Positions 24,059 to 35,800 of a stretch of DNA of 64,000 bases are shown here, one piece after another; within the stretch, counting starts at the first letter, position 1, and each line of letters starts with the position of its first letter. The stretch is taken from NCBI GenBank assembly GCA_013399015.1, contig VWZX01001949.1, forward strand, positions 496,001 through 560,000. Direction: 5' to 3'. The notes beneath the pieces are model-generated. The model saw only the letters and a program-made list of their open reading frames with translations. It made no database searches and was not told the origin of the DNA. Position numbers and translations under genes: made by a program. The stretch comes from Galbula dea (lineage: Eukaryota > Chordata > Aves > Piciformes > Galbulidae).

Positions 24059-25414
24059 CTATTTTTCACTGCCCATCCTAGAGGAGAGAGAGCAGCTTCA
24101 TACTCAGCTTCCCACAGACAAGAGAAGAGGCACACTGTTAGAGAATACTTCTGGAAAGTGTTAGGGAGTAGAGAGAGGAGGGAAGTGTCATTTACAGCCT
24201 CCAGACACCCACCTGATACAATGGGCAGGCCTAGCCTAAGGGATTTGTCTTGCTACTGCTGCCTAAATGTCCTGAAAAATATTCCATCTCCTGCTGTGAT
24301 CTACACTGTGGCATCAACTGTCAAGAGATTGCCTTAACAAGCATAACCATCTCTCCAAATGGAAGAATATGTTGAACCATATCAAATAAACATAATTCAA
24401 AACTCCTGTCTTCCAGCAGCAGTGTATTACATCATCTCTTAACATAACGGGTTTGTTAGTATCACTTTGGTTTGAAAAGTGCAGCAGGCACTGCTGAGGT
24501 GAATTATGGGAGGTTAACAATGAAAAGTAAGATCAGCCACTGAGTTGATGACACATACAGAGCCCTTCAAGAGATGCACAATTATAAACAGCTGGAAAAA
24601 ATCAGACATCCTCAAAAATACATCATCGCTTTCCTAACCTTTGACGCTGTAAATAAACTTGGAAATTTAGTATTCATTATATCTAACTTTAGAGGCAGTG
24701 GTGGAAAATACTGCACCACAACAGTTACACTGTGGCTTTTGATTTAACTGTCAGACCCTTGAGTGCCTCAATTGCAAATAAGCACAGAAGAGGACAGATA
24801 AGCTAACTGCAATACAATTGATTTATATAGAGTGATAAAGAATTCTGTATGTGCATTTAGTCATATTCCCATGCTGGCTGATACACAGTTCTCTAAAATT
24901 ATTTCTGTGCCTGATTTATAGACTTCCAAGTAGGTTTCTGATCTGTCAGCACCTGCAATGCTGGCTTAGCTTAAAAACCACACCCATGTCCTTGGATCAT
25001 CCATGAAGTTCACAGGATAACTGGAGATGAGCAGAATGTACATTCCTTTTGCACTGTTTCCATATGTCTCCTCTCCACATATTACTCCATGAATTGAAAT
25101 TTGAGAAGAGAACAGTTTAACAAGTATTCATTTGATTAAACAGATGAAATGTCAATATATTCCTGCTTCAAATATGTCTCTAAAATGAGAGTTTAAACTT
25201 GGCAATGACAGGTCCTGGGAAAAAGGTCCTAATTAATCCTTCAGAAATGTCAATTAGCTACATATAAAATTAAAAGTAATTTAAAAAATCAGCTTCGAAA
25301 GCAAATATTTTTTATTGATCAGGATTGTGTTGTATTCACAGCTATTTAATTCTGATACACAATGACAAATAAAGTACCTAAGGCCCAGTTACTAATTCTA
25401 TAAGCAATAGGCAA

Positions 25415-25545
25415 TAATAAATCTCTTCATGTACAGGTGGTAATGTAAGCAACTTTTGTGATTCACCCAGAGTCACTGATGGAATCATCTGAAGAGGTAG
25501 GAGTGCAACACAAGGACTTCTGGCTCCCAGGCCCATCCTTAGATC
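25415..25545 (+). repeat. Possible MIR/CORE-SINE-like element
   Basis: The order of blocks (GTACAGGTGGTAATGTAAGC, then CACCCAGAGTCACTGATGG, then ACTTCTGGCTCCCAGGCCCA) follows the MIR core and 3' region, where 'gtcacacagct' precedes 'gtcttctgactcccagg' and 'cccagtgctc'. This is the best of the MIR-like traces in this window, but it is divergent and called from memory of the consensus only. Confidence 0.38.
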
Positions 25546-26159
25546 ACATGTACATTTACTTTGGATAAAATATGAGGGCTCTTATGGTCACTTAGTGTTT
25601 GTAGTTTATCAAGTTGTAAAGTCACAGAAATGCATATCATCATCAATCAACATAATGGAGATATCTGGAGTTTGGATATCACTTTAATTTCAGATCCCTT
25701 TTTCTTCTCCTCAACCTATGTATATTAGTCTGCAGTTTAGAATATAACTGGCATTGAACAAAAATATTACCTTTTTTGGGTGTGTAAATACTCATGCCAC
25801 ATAAAGCTATTCAAATGAAATTATAGAAACATAAAATCACCCAAAATGTCAAGCAGGAAACATGAGGATTAAAGGAGATATTAACGAAGTGCATAGGCAA
25901 ACTTGCCCAAAACCATCATGGGAAAGTTAAAGAACACATGCAGGTGCCAGGAGTTTGCCCTGAAGCTTTTACATTGAGAGTGATTTTTATAAGCCTCCTA
26001 TGCTCTTGAATCATTCACCCTAACACAAAAAACATCTTGGTGTTGTTTGGATTATTGCTCTGATGGAGGTTCCCAAATGGGGCTGGAAAACATTACACTG
26101 GTTTTACTTAATAGGACTCAGTCCGTGCACAGCCATGAATGGCTTGTTCTGTAAACAGG

Positions 26160-26225
26160 GTGTGTGAAAGGTAGCATTATCACTTTTATTGACAGATAGG
26201 GATAATGGCACAGAGCCTTGATTTC
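26160..26225 (+). repeat. Possible MIR-like trace
   Basis: GTAGCATTATCACTTTTATT followed by GACAGATAGGGATAATGGCA and CAGAGCC matches the layout of the MIR core 'attatccccattttacagatgaggaaactgaggcacagag'. It is short and divergent. Confidence 0.3.
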
Positions 26226-27042
26226 CTGAGAATTCTGGACTGCTCCTGCCTATTATCACGTATGCAGTGTCTTCCCCTGAAACTCAATCATCCAGCTTAA
26301 TCCACTACCTTAATCACCCATCTTCTCAAAACAGGGTGGTAAACACCTGATCTCACTTTGTACAGGTGTAAATCTGTCCAAGTACTAATTATGTTTGGGT
26401 TTAGTTTGACTTAGGATTGCATGTACTTGAACAAGATTGCAACTCCACGTTAATCTCCCTTCAGAACAAATGACCTAGATTTTCTAGGGTTGGTTGGTTT
26501 TTAATTTTCATTCTCAACTGAAGCCTCATTTCAGAATAAAAGAAAAGAAAAAAAAAATCTTTTCACCTTAAAATCTTTTAAGATTTTTTAAACTGAAAAG
26601 TTAAAACTAGTAACTCCGCATTACTCAACATTACTTTGAAAAAACTACAGGACTGTGTCTCAGCAGCTGATGCTCAGCAGAGTCTGCTAATGAAGTTCAT
26701 CAGCATCCCTCAAGACTCCTTTTTATTTTACATAACCAGTCCCTAATGAAATCTCTTCCATTTTAGATAGAAGTGGAAACTTCAAAGAGCATTAAGTGTA
26801 CGTAAGGCCGTAGGCTTAAAACTAGGTATCCCATTAGGCTCTAGTTCAGCAGTACTCACAGAGGATTTGTGTCAGAGCTTGGTCCTAACAGGGTACATGT
26901 ACAGGCTTCAGCATGTGCATAGCTCTGGTTTTCAGCAAGACACACACTTCTTTACCCTCTTACCAAGTCTGCTGAGCTCCTGATACATGTTGGGATAAGC
27001 CCTGGGCATGCATCATCCCCTCACGTGTGATTAACAGAGTCA

Positions 27043-27147
27043 GTCACAGAATCATAAAATGTTATGCCCCATTGCCCATTGTCCTGTCACTGGTTTCCAC
27101 TGGGAGTAGCCTGACCCCATCCTCTTGACACCCACCCTTCACATATT
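27043..27147 (-). mobile_element. CR1 LINE fragment with internal deletion, older copy
   Basis: Minus-strand CR1. It starts with the tail GTCACAGAATCATAAAATG and continues directly into the ORF2 C-terminal segment (CCCATTGCCCATTGTCCTGT, CATCCTCTTGACACCCACCC). In complete copies these are separated by the 3' UTR and the last part of ORF2, so an internal deletion lies near 27060. It abuts the next CR1 at 27148 in the same orientation, and its remaining sequence was presumably displaced or lost there. Confidence 0.8.
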
Positions 27148-27818
27148 TCATAGAATCATAGAAACATTTCGGTTGGAAAGGACCCTCAAGATCATCGAGT
27201 CCAACCAATAGCCCTACACTACTCTTGTCTCTAAATCACCCCCCGAAGTACCACATCTACCCACCTCTTAAAAACCTCCATGGATGGTGACTCTACCACT
27301 TCCCTCGGAAGCTTATTCCAATACTTCACCACTCTTTCAGTGAAAAAATTTTTCCTAATATCTAATCTAAACCTGCCCTGGCACAGGTTGAGCCCATTCC
27401 CTCTCTTCCTGTCACTAGACTCAAGGGAGAAGAGGTCAACGCCCACCTCCCTAGAATGGCCTTTCAGGTAGCTGAAGAGAGCAATAATGTCTCCCCTCAG
27501 CCTCCTGTTCTCCAAGCTAAAGAGACCCAGCACCCTCAGCCTTTCCTCGTAAAGAAGATGTTCCAGCCCCTTTATCATCTTGGNAGCCACTCCACCCAGT
27601 TTAGTGTCATCAGCAAACCTGCTGACAGTGCACTCTGTTCCCTCATCCAGGTTGTCAAAGAGTATATTGAACAGTACTGGTCCCAGTACTGACCCCTGAG
27701 GGACTCCACTAGACACAGGCCTCCAACTAGACTCCATCCCATTGACCACAACTCTCTGACTTCTGCCCTTCAACCAGTTCACAATCCATCTCTCTGCCTG
27801 ATCATCCAGGCCACGGCC
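27148..27818 (-). mobile_element. CR1 LINE, minus strand, young copy with partial RT palm and internal deletion
   Basis: The best-preserved CR1 in the window. A single minus-strand frame stays open from about 27818 to the stop at 27231. It contains RT palm sequence: a WLKGRSQRVVVNG segment, VPQGSVLGP at 27679-27705 and the catalytic FADD at 27607-27618. It then jumps straight to KMIKGLEHLLYEERL and the usual C-terminus ending FKRWVDVVLRGVI. Roughly 130-150 codons normally lying between FADDTKLGG and the KMIKGLEHL segment are missing, and the sole ambiguous base (N, 27585) is exactly at the junction. The 3' end has the typical tail (CATAGAATCATAGAAAC). The fingers, first catalytic motif and endonuclease are absent, so the copy is non-functional. 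The deletion may be real or an assembly artefact. Confidence 0.95.
27585..27585. other. Ambiguous base (N) at CR1 deletion junction
   Basis: The only N within a repeat in this window. To its right (27586 onward) is RT sequence downstream of FADD. To its left is the ORF2 C-terminus. A lone N at a repeat-internal breakpoint is compatible with a merged assembly gap. Confidence 0.9.
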
Positions 27819-30759
27819 TTGGTGGGACCTCACAGGTGACACAGGACAGAGAGCAGCATGCTGGGGTGCATGATGAGCAGGGGAACAAATCATTCCTGTT
27901 GCCCAACACAGTCAAAGAAGTAGGCAAATTTGCAAAAAGCTGTGCCTGGTAACCTGTGAAAGCAACTATAAATCCCACTTAATTTTCTCTTAATTTCCTT
28001 TGTATTTGTAATTCCTATGTGAGGCAAGGATTCATATTAACTGGGGTATTTCAGCGTGAAGAGAAGCAGAATCTGTTTGTTCATGTCTGCAACTGACTGG
28101 ATGGTTCTGCTTTTCTTTGCAACAAAAAATGACTGTAAATCTACTTTTGCACTTAAAGTTGAGAGATGAAGTTCACTGCTACACACTTGCTTGCCAAAAG
28201 GCAGGCAGCCTCCTGCTAAGTAATCTTTCCCAGGTAGCAGAATTTTTATAGTTCTTTAATGCTTCATCAGGTGTTAATCATAACGTTTTACTGTCTGAAT
28301 AACAAGCTTATCTCGCTCAAGAAAGTTTTGGTTCACATCCAAAATTCTGTTCCCAGAGTAGACAATATACTTTGATAGCAGTGACCACATTTCACCCTGT
28401 GCCCAATGAATTTCCAGACTAATGGACTGAATAAGAAGTACATTTGTTACTTGCTGCCTTTGATATTACTGAAGCTCCTACATTTCATTTCCCAGGACAC
28501 TGCTGTTGAAGAAATCAGTAATTCCAAAGAGTAATGATTTATTTCTTCCCACTCATTCTTGTGTAAAAATGTAGCTTGATTAAAGGATAGAAGTGGGGTG
28601 CATGCAGGGTGAAAATCTATGCCTGGTTCATGTGATTCAGAACTGGACCAGTGCAGAGAGCTTTATATTCACAGTAACGTAGGCAGATTTGTCTTTTGTC
28701 TGTTCCATAAGAAAGGGAAAAAAGTATGTTCTCTCCCTTTACATGTTGGACTCTGAACTGATTCAGGTCTGGATTCTCAGTATTTTCAACAGGTTGCTTA
28801 AGTGACTTAGAAACTAAGACTCCATTTTCAAAGAAATTTCCTGAACATCTGCCTTCTAAGTACTTGCTCCTTCTGAAAGTAGGACTTAGTCTCCTGCAGT
28901 ACAGTATTCTAAAACCTCTACTCTGGCTCCATTATGCTTTTACAACATTTCAGGTGAGGTACAAGTCCCTGAAATTTTTCAGTCCCAGATTTTGTCTTAT
29001 CAATGGAAGAGCTTTCCTTGCACACTGTAAAAGGTTATAATGACCTTTTCTGTCAAAAAGTCTTTAAAGCAGCTATTCTTGTCTGTGTTTTTACCTGTAA
29101 AATAAACAGTCTTATAATAGTTTTAGTCAATGTTCTTCAGACAAAAGAATATGATCTCTTTCATCCCTTCAGTGACAATTTTTAGCCTTTATTTTTCATT
29201 GTTTGATCTCAGAATGTTCTATGAAGAAAATAAGAACAGTGAATGCCGAGTCCCAAAATTGTTGTGACATCATCTTTGTGGGCTTGAGTTCAAAGCCTCA
29301 CTGTTAATATGCCCTTTTCACACATAGATCATGCTGCAACATGTAAGAGCAGATGCTAAGATATTCATCTGGTGACTGTGGGGCTGCTGGCTGGGAATGT
29401 GCTCCAAGAAGTCATTGTAATGTTTGGAGGATGTGGCAGCCAAGTATATGAGGTGGCTGCTCCAAGACCAAACCTATCAGGGTACTTTATGTTTTCTGAA
29501 AGTAACCACACACAAGGGCTTCTGCCTTAGTCATGTCAGGAGCATGGCCACTCCCTGGGACACAGCCTGAGCCATTACTATTAGCCATTGCCTGCTGTAG
29601 TTTTTTCCATATATCATGAATGGTAAAAAATCCTTTGTCCTGTGAAACATAGATAAGAGAGGTGATGAGAGTAGTGGGAACTCATACTGGTTTTATGCAG
29701 CTGATGTTTTAATTTGCCTTTTATATGGAAAATGTCATGTTAAGAACAAGGCTGGTGTCATGACATGATAGGTGGAAGGGTTTGGGTTGGTATACCACTG
29801 CCAAACTCAGAGGGAAAGTTGGGGGACTCTGCAGCTCAGAAAAAGTTTACAGCAGCTTTGGCCAGTATGTCCAGAAGTGGTTCTGGGCCAGGTGAAACAC
29901 TGTGATCACACTGTGGTTCTACTGAACCTACATGGAGATTTAGGAAAACTGCTCAGAGAAGCAAAAGTTACCTAGTGTAACCCCAGTTTAATACAGTTCA
30001 CATCAATTCTTCAGCAACATCAGCTTCTGGCCCCTGTGTTAGCAGGATTTCTGGATGGAAGTGGAGTGCTAAAATCTGATCTCATGAGAGGCATTTGTGT
30101 AAGGTATACCCTGAAACTGAGACAGCATCCAGGGCCTTCAACCAGGCGGTCTTTTGGGCTTTCAGAGCTTAAAGAAAACCCGGGTTATGAAGAAGAGCCA
30201 TGCTACAGGAGACCAGAGAGACTGTTTGCATTTTAACCTTAGCTTTTCTTGTCAGGGTGAATTGTATTTTTTCTTTCTGCTTATTCTTTCCTGACAGAAA
30301 CTGAATAGCTGCAGCCCATCACCTCTTACAGGTATTTTCCTTTAAGCTATGGTCAAGTTTTAAGAAATGTGCGTTTTCATGGATGCCTCCCCTGTTGTTA
30401 TGCAGACTGCCTTTCTATATGTTTGCTATCTCAAATCATTGCAGTGGCTGTCAAGGCAAAGAAACAGCTGTCTTTCAAAATCCACAAAGCCCCATCATTG
30501 TTCTGCTCTTAGTCTTGGCTAAAGAACTTCTCTGATTGTGTTGTTATTCATCACCTGTCAATGAACTCATTATAAAATCTGTCTTACTATTCCTAGGTGA
30601 AACCTTGCCATCTGCTGTGTCCTGCAGGTCCACGGGTTGACTACATGTGATGTGAAGAAAAAAACTAAATTTTTGTGTCTTCTTAGTCTCCTTCCTTTCA
30701 GTTCAATTTGACATCCATAGTTCTTTTACTGAAAGAAGTTGTAAATAATCTATCCTACC
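27819..30759. other. Unique non-coding stretch, no gene recognised
   Basis: About 2.9 kb. The start of the long open frame on the minus strand (27819-27893) is not CR1-like, so it is flanking DNA read through by chance. The remaining frames are 67 codons or shorter, and no repeats were recognised. Confidence 0.55.
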
Positions 30760-31395
30760 AAGCCTTTCCATACCAACAACAGACCTCAGCTGTGTCTCGC
30801 CTTCTTTTCCCTCATCCTGCACTTACCCTAAGTTATCTCTTGTCCAGACTGAAGATTTTCAGCTTAGTCACTCCTGGTACAGAAGTGGTTTCTCAGATTG
30901 ATTGCACCTGAGATGGTTCTTTGAATCTTTTCCAGCCTTACATAACTCTTGCAAGATGGGAATATCAGAACTGTATATAGCAGTTGAAGCATGGGTAAAA
31001 CATGGATTTACACAGCAGCATAGCAATATTCTTTCCTTCATTCTCTATCCCTTTTCAAACAATTGCTAACATTTCACTTGGTTTCTTGACAGCTGAAGTG
31101 CATCAGGGTGATGTTTTCATCTTACTGTTGCAACCCCATGCTCTCACACCTGAATGGTAACGGTCAGCTCAGAGTCTGTCAGCTTATACACACTGTTGGA
31201 TTGATTTCTATTGCATGTGTCACTTTATATTTCCCTCCACTGAGTTTCACCTGCCAGTCACCAAGTTTTGTGAGAGGTACACAGGGGACATAGCACAGAA
31301 CTTTTCCTTTACTCCATTTTCCTTTACTTTTCCTTTACTTAGTATTATCAGCAAACTTTGTTATTGCCTTTCTCAAACTGTTTGAGAATAAGGTC
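30760..31395 (-). mobile_element. Ancient CR1/L3-like LINE fossil (minus strand)
   Basis: The plus strand follows, block by block, the antisense of ancient amniote CR1-type ORF2. The order is: a TTGTCCAGACTGAAGATTTT block, CTTTGAATCTTTTCCAGCC, a worn 'accagaactgcacacagtat' region, CATGGATTTACACAGCAGCA, TTGCTAACATTTCACTTGGT, GAGTTTCACCTGCCAGTCAC, AAGTTTTGTGAGAGG, then AGTATTATCAGCAAACTTTG. The last block read on the minus strand gives KFADNTK at about 31338-31358, a decayed form of the catalytic FADDTK. Indels and a low-complexity expansion at 31301-31340 interrupt it. It is far more diverged than the avian CR1s in this window and resembles repeats common in turtles and crocodilians. Limits are approximate. 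Confidence 0.7.
31301..31340. repeat. (CTTTTCCTTTA)n imperfect short tandem repeat
   Basis: About 3.5 imperfect units of an 11-base pyrimidine-rich motif (CTTTTCCTTTACTCCATTTT, then CCTTTACTTTTCCTTTACTT). It lies inside the ancient LINE fossil, just beside the FADD-equivalent position, so it is probably a local expansion in already decayed sequence. Confidence 0.8.
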
Positions 31396-31924
31396 TAATA
31401 TGGGTGGAGGAAAGAGCACATGAAGTGGACAAAATTCAAGGAGAGCTGTTCAGGGAAGCCCTGACAGCCCTTCCCTTTAAAGCAGAAGACTGCAGCACTC
31501 CTCTCCTGATGGTCTTGGAGCTGTCTGTCCTCTATTATATTGCCTAAAACTCTCAGAAAGTAGAAAATTGACTCTGGTGAAAACAGATCTCAAAGGCAGT
31601 GTGTAATTTGGCCTCTGCATGTGTTCTGAGATGAGGCAGAGAGAGAACACCATAGAGTTCAGCCTTTCCCATCTGCTGAAAGAGGCTGCTCTCTTCTGTG
31701 TGGCTTTCCATTGTCCAATTGGAGTGACCAAACATACCCATATTTGGTTTTCCTCAGAGAAAGACCTATTTGTGGTATTTTCAGATTAAAAGTAGATTTT
31801 TGCAGGTAGTCTATAACAAGTTTAATTGCTGAGGCTTCCTTCCCTCAAGTATACAGATGCCCAAAACACTTTTTTTTTTTTCTATAACATTGTCCTAATG
31901 CCTTTACCTCCTATGTGCCTGCAA

Positions 31925-32020
31925 GGTGAGGAAGTGCTGTCACTCTAATTTACAGACAGAAGACAAGGCAGGAGAGGTTCAGAGCCAAAGTCAGCTTTTA
32001 GGTCAGGGATGGAAGAGGTG
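31925..32020 (+). repeat. Possible MIR/CORE-SINE-like trace
   Basis: CTGTCACTCTAATTTACAGA, then AGACAAGGCAGGAGAGGTTC, AGAGCCAAAGTCAGC and GGTCAGGGATGGAAG follow the MIR core order. Divergence is high. Confidence 0.33.
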
Positions 32021-32838
32021 CTTCATGGTGCTTCACATCGTTGTCTCTGAAATCCTTAACTACTGAACCAGCATTGGGCTATTTTCCCTTTCTGGTGATG
32101 ACTTCTCTGCACTAACTTTGTGGATACTCTGCAAGAAATCAGCCTCCAGGCTCCATGACTCAGTATCTTTCTCTGGTGCTTGATGAACATGAGTGAAATT
32201 GACCTTCAGACACTTTGTCTCCTTTAAAGAACAGTGAGACCAAAGTGAGAGGGGAGCTTAAAGCTTCTGAACCAGTCCCACCTCAGTCCTGTTATTCATT
32301 CACTTCTGCTCCCACATTCAGCTATTCACTAGATTTCCTGACAAACCTATTGTTTTCTTACTCCAGTAGAATTCAGCTCTGGCTGCTAAATATAACTATA
32401 GGAAGATTACCATATATGCTGTATTCCTAAAAGCCAACTGAAATATTGACCAACAATAACAAGAAAAAATCGCAATGAAATTAATTAACAACCTAAACTC
32501 TGCTTAGAAAAAACATTATTTTCCAGCAATGCTCTACATGGATACATGCAAATAACTGCTCTGCCAAAATTGCATTTTGGAAGCTGCTAAGTCAAGCATT
32601 CAGAAATTAAGGATATGTAGTTCAGGTTGCCTTACTCTGGTTTCTTTGTGCAAATACAGTCTGTAATTACACAGTGATGTACATATAAGTTACAGAAAAA
32701 TATTTTATGGTTGCATGAGAATTGTCTTGGAGTCTCTGCAGTAAGGAACTTGATGTGTCTGTGAAAGGGAATGTACAAAGTGAAACAGTGGTAATATTGC
32801 TGGTCACATGAACAACAAAACCAGAAAACTCCTATCCT

Positions 32839-32860
32839 TAATATATAATATATAATATAT
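32839..32860. repeat. (TAATATA)3 microsatellite
   Basis: Three exact copies of the 7-base unit TAATATA followed by one T. Confidence 0.9.
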
Positions 32861-35800
32861 GCACTTGACTTAAGGTCTGTATTTCAGTATCTTTTTGGGA
32901 CTAGGTCCAGGCACTTGCTCTAAAAATCCTTGCTCTCCCCTATCATGATATGGACCATAAAGGATGATCAAGCTTATTACAGTAGCAGGTATATAATAAA
33001 CATGACAATTTCTTAGCACCAGGATCACTGCAGTTTTTACACGACTTCTTCCAAGTACTCTCCTAGGGCTGAATTAAGGCTGTTGAGATAACTAAACTAT
33101 ACAACTCTGTTTCTAAACTGTGTTTATTTTAGGTTTAATTATGACATTGCATTGCCTTGATTTTCAATACTTGTTTATTAGGTAACTGCAGTTCTCCCAG
33201 AATATCTGCAGTTATTAAAGTGTACTCCCAAAATGTAATTCTAATTTAATGTCATTTTTAATGTTGAGATTTCTTTTGTTTGTAATAGTTAAACCTTTAT
33301 ACTTGAGCAATATGAAAAGACACTTTAGAAAAAGAAACAGCAAGACCAATTTCCTTTAGATGTTAATTTTTAGCTAATAAGGCTATGGTGAGATAGACAA
33401 AGGAAAATAATTTTTTTCAAGATATTTAACAGGCAGTCCAACATAGACTAAACATTCCCTCCCTCTCTCACATATGACTTTGTTCAGATTTTATGTTGAA
33501 TTCCACTTTACTGAATTACATTACTCAATCCATCAGGGATAGTCAAGAATTTGTCTTTGGCTGTGCCTAGTGCATGAGTCTATAGAGACATAGACATTTA
33601 TGGAAGCAAAAAATTTCCTTGGACTGCTGCATGTTGATACGTGGATCTTGACATTTGTCCAACCCTGTTGCAAATCATCTGGTTTCCTTCCACATAGGTC
33701 ACTAGTTTTATGCCATACTTCCTGGGGAATCCACAGAAAATTTTATTGTAGTTCCTCTGGAGGAGATCTGGAACTTCAGCAAAAGTCACCTTTTTCTCTT
33801 GTCATAGTGACATTACAGTATGAGAAGGAAAAATTACTGTCTCACTGCACAGACTGTAGGAGCCAATGCACCATTGCACACTGAGAGCCCATGTGGTAAC
33901 ATTTCAACATCTTCCCCATGACCCAGCATAAAAATTAGGTTGATTGGTTTTCAGTGAAGAAGGTTGTCCTCCTTGTTATCTGTCACCTGGTAAACTAAGG
34001 TGAGATTTGTGGTACCTAATTTTTTCTGTCTAGAAGCAAATTTTGTGATCTAGATTAATCTAGTCTTGTCTGGAATCAATATGAAACAATGCCAGTTGAA
34101 AGCATAGTTGCATAGTTCACCGCACCTTAAGGTTGATGTCAGACAAGAGGGCAATTTGTCCTTTCTCTGGTCTTGACTCTCTTTTTTTGGCCTTAATTAT
34201 GGAGGGAACCTAGACAAATAACCCATATGAGGCTTTGTGTGGGGCACTGCACAAAATAAGGATGCTAGAAGTAGAATTTTCAAAACTACCCATTTAATGT
34301 AGAAAGATATATTTTAATGGCACCTTTGAAGTTCCTGTCCTCCTCCTCCTTTCCCTGGGAGAATTTGATCTGAAATCCTAATTCTTAGAATGCAGAGCAT
34401 GCTTTACAGACCAGATTCATGAGTCACTCTGGATGAGTGGCACAGAGCAAAACTGACCCTTCTCTTTTTCTCCTGCTGTTCAGAGAAATCAATAATCCTA
34501 GTCAGACACATGACCTCAGAGCACTTGAGTAAGTGTTCTGTAAGACTGGGTCTAAGCAAAGAAAATCACAATGAAAGCCCCAGTGAGAAAGCACAAGGCA
34601 TGGAAGCATTAAATCAGGAGAAACAGCTATTAAGTTTTAGTCTGTCCCTTGGATATTTGAGGTACCATAGGACAACCTGCCTGAGAGCTGCAGCTCTGGA
34701 TGGGTGCTGGTAGCTCCTGTGTCACATCTGTGAGTACCACAAAGCTGTCTCAGGAGTCTAAGATGCTTTCTTCAAAGGCAGTAAGTGCTAAAGCAACTAT
34801 ACATATCCTCTGTGTTGTGGGTTTGAGTCCTTTTAGAAGTTATAAAGCTACTATGCTGACATACCTGGCTGGCCAGAAATGGTGGATCAGTTGGCTGCAT
34901 TTTGGGAATAAAAAAGAAAAGTGTCTGTCTGGGAAGATCTGGAAAGCTAGGCAAGAAGTCCTCTGGGAAGAAACTAGAGGGACAGGCACCTCTGGAGGAG
35001 GACTTGTTCCTCTTTTTATGTCCTTTCCACTCTTTGCCAACTGATTTTTGTGCTGGATAAAGCCAAATGTAAAACTCAGAACATAAACAGTTGGGTCTTA
35101 AAGCCATGTTCATGTGAGGCTGAGCTATCTTCCAGCTGTAAACACACTCATTTTGATTTTGACTCATTCCAGGCTCTTTCTCAGATGCTGGTTCACGAGT
35201 GACTGGGAATGCCATAGGGCAGTGACAAGGTGCCCAGGTTTGCAAAAAAGAATGTTCAGCTCTTTGGAGAAGAACTATGTTGTGTTTCTCACCCACAGGG
35301 TCAAAAAACAGCCCATGGCTTGTATTCAGGAGTGCAGACACGCTGTTTCCAAATACTGTGTGTTTCTACTTGAATCTGCTGTGCTGAGAGCAAGCAAGAT
35401 GATTTCTTACATGTCAGGCTGACCCAGGACAACCAACAAACCTGACATATGCAGCCCAACAACAAGTCTCTCTGACCATGGAAAAGAGTGTGTTACCCAT
35501 CAGAGCAAATGGGCCCTAGAAAGAAAATTAGACTTTCTGCACAGACATGGATACAGTGTGATGTTTTACTCAAAGTCTGCTACAAATATTACAGATGAAC
35601 TAATGAGATATTTTTAATTCCTAATAATCTCTTCTCATTGCTCAAATCTCATTAAGATTTGTTAAATCTCAGTGATGTCTGCTGCCTCTAGCTAGCTCAA
35701 GACCATGAGAGTCACTGCATCTAAGTAAAAACCAAAGAAGATCCATTTTCTCTACCATCCTGCTTCCAGCAGCTGCTAGCAGTAGATATCTATAGAGAAT

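Larger units (their letters stand above)
24059..27042. other. Unique non-coding stretch with MIR-like traces
   Basis: About 3 kb with no open frame of interest (longest 68 codons). Two short MIR-like traces are listed separately. An AT-only inverted repeat AAAATCTT-TT-AAGATTTT lies near 26568-26590, within a simple A/T-rich context, and is not interpreted further. Confidence 0.55.

Noticed and set aside
27280..27692. Two plus-strand frames of 63 and 78 codons
   Set aside because: Antisense shadows of the minus-strand CR1.
27231..27893. 220-codon minus-strand frame as a host gene
   Set aside because: It is CR1 ORF2 (RT palm motif FADD, VPQGSVLGP, typical C-terminus) with a short non-CR1 read-through at its start.
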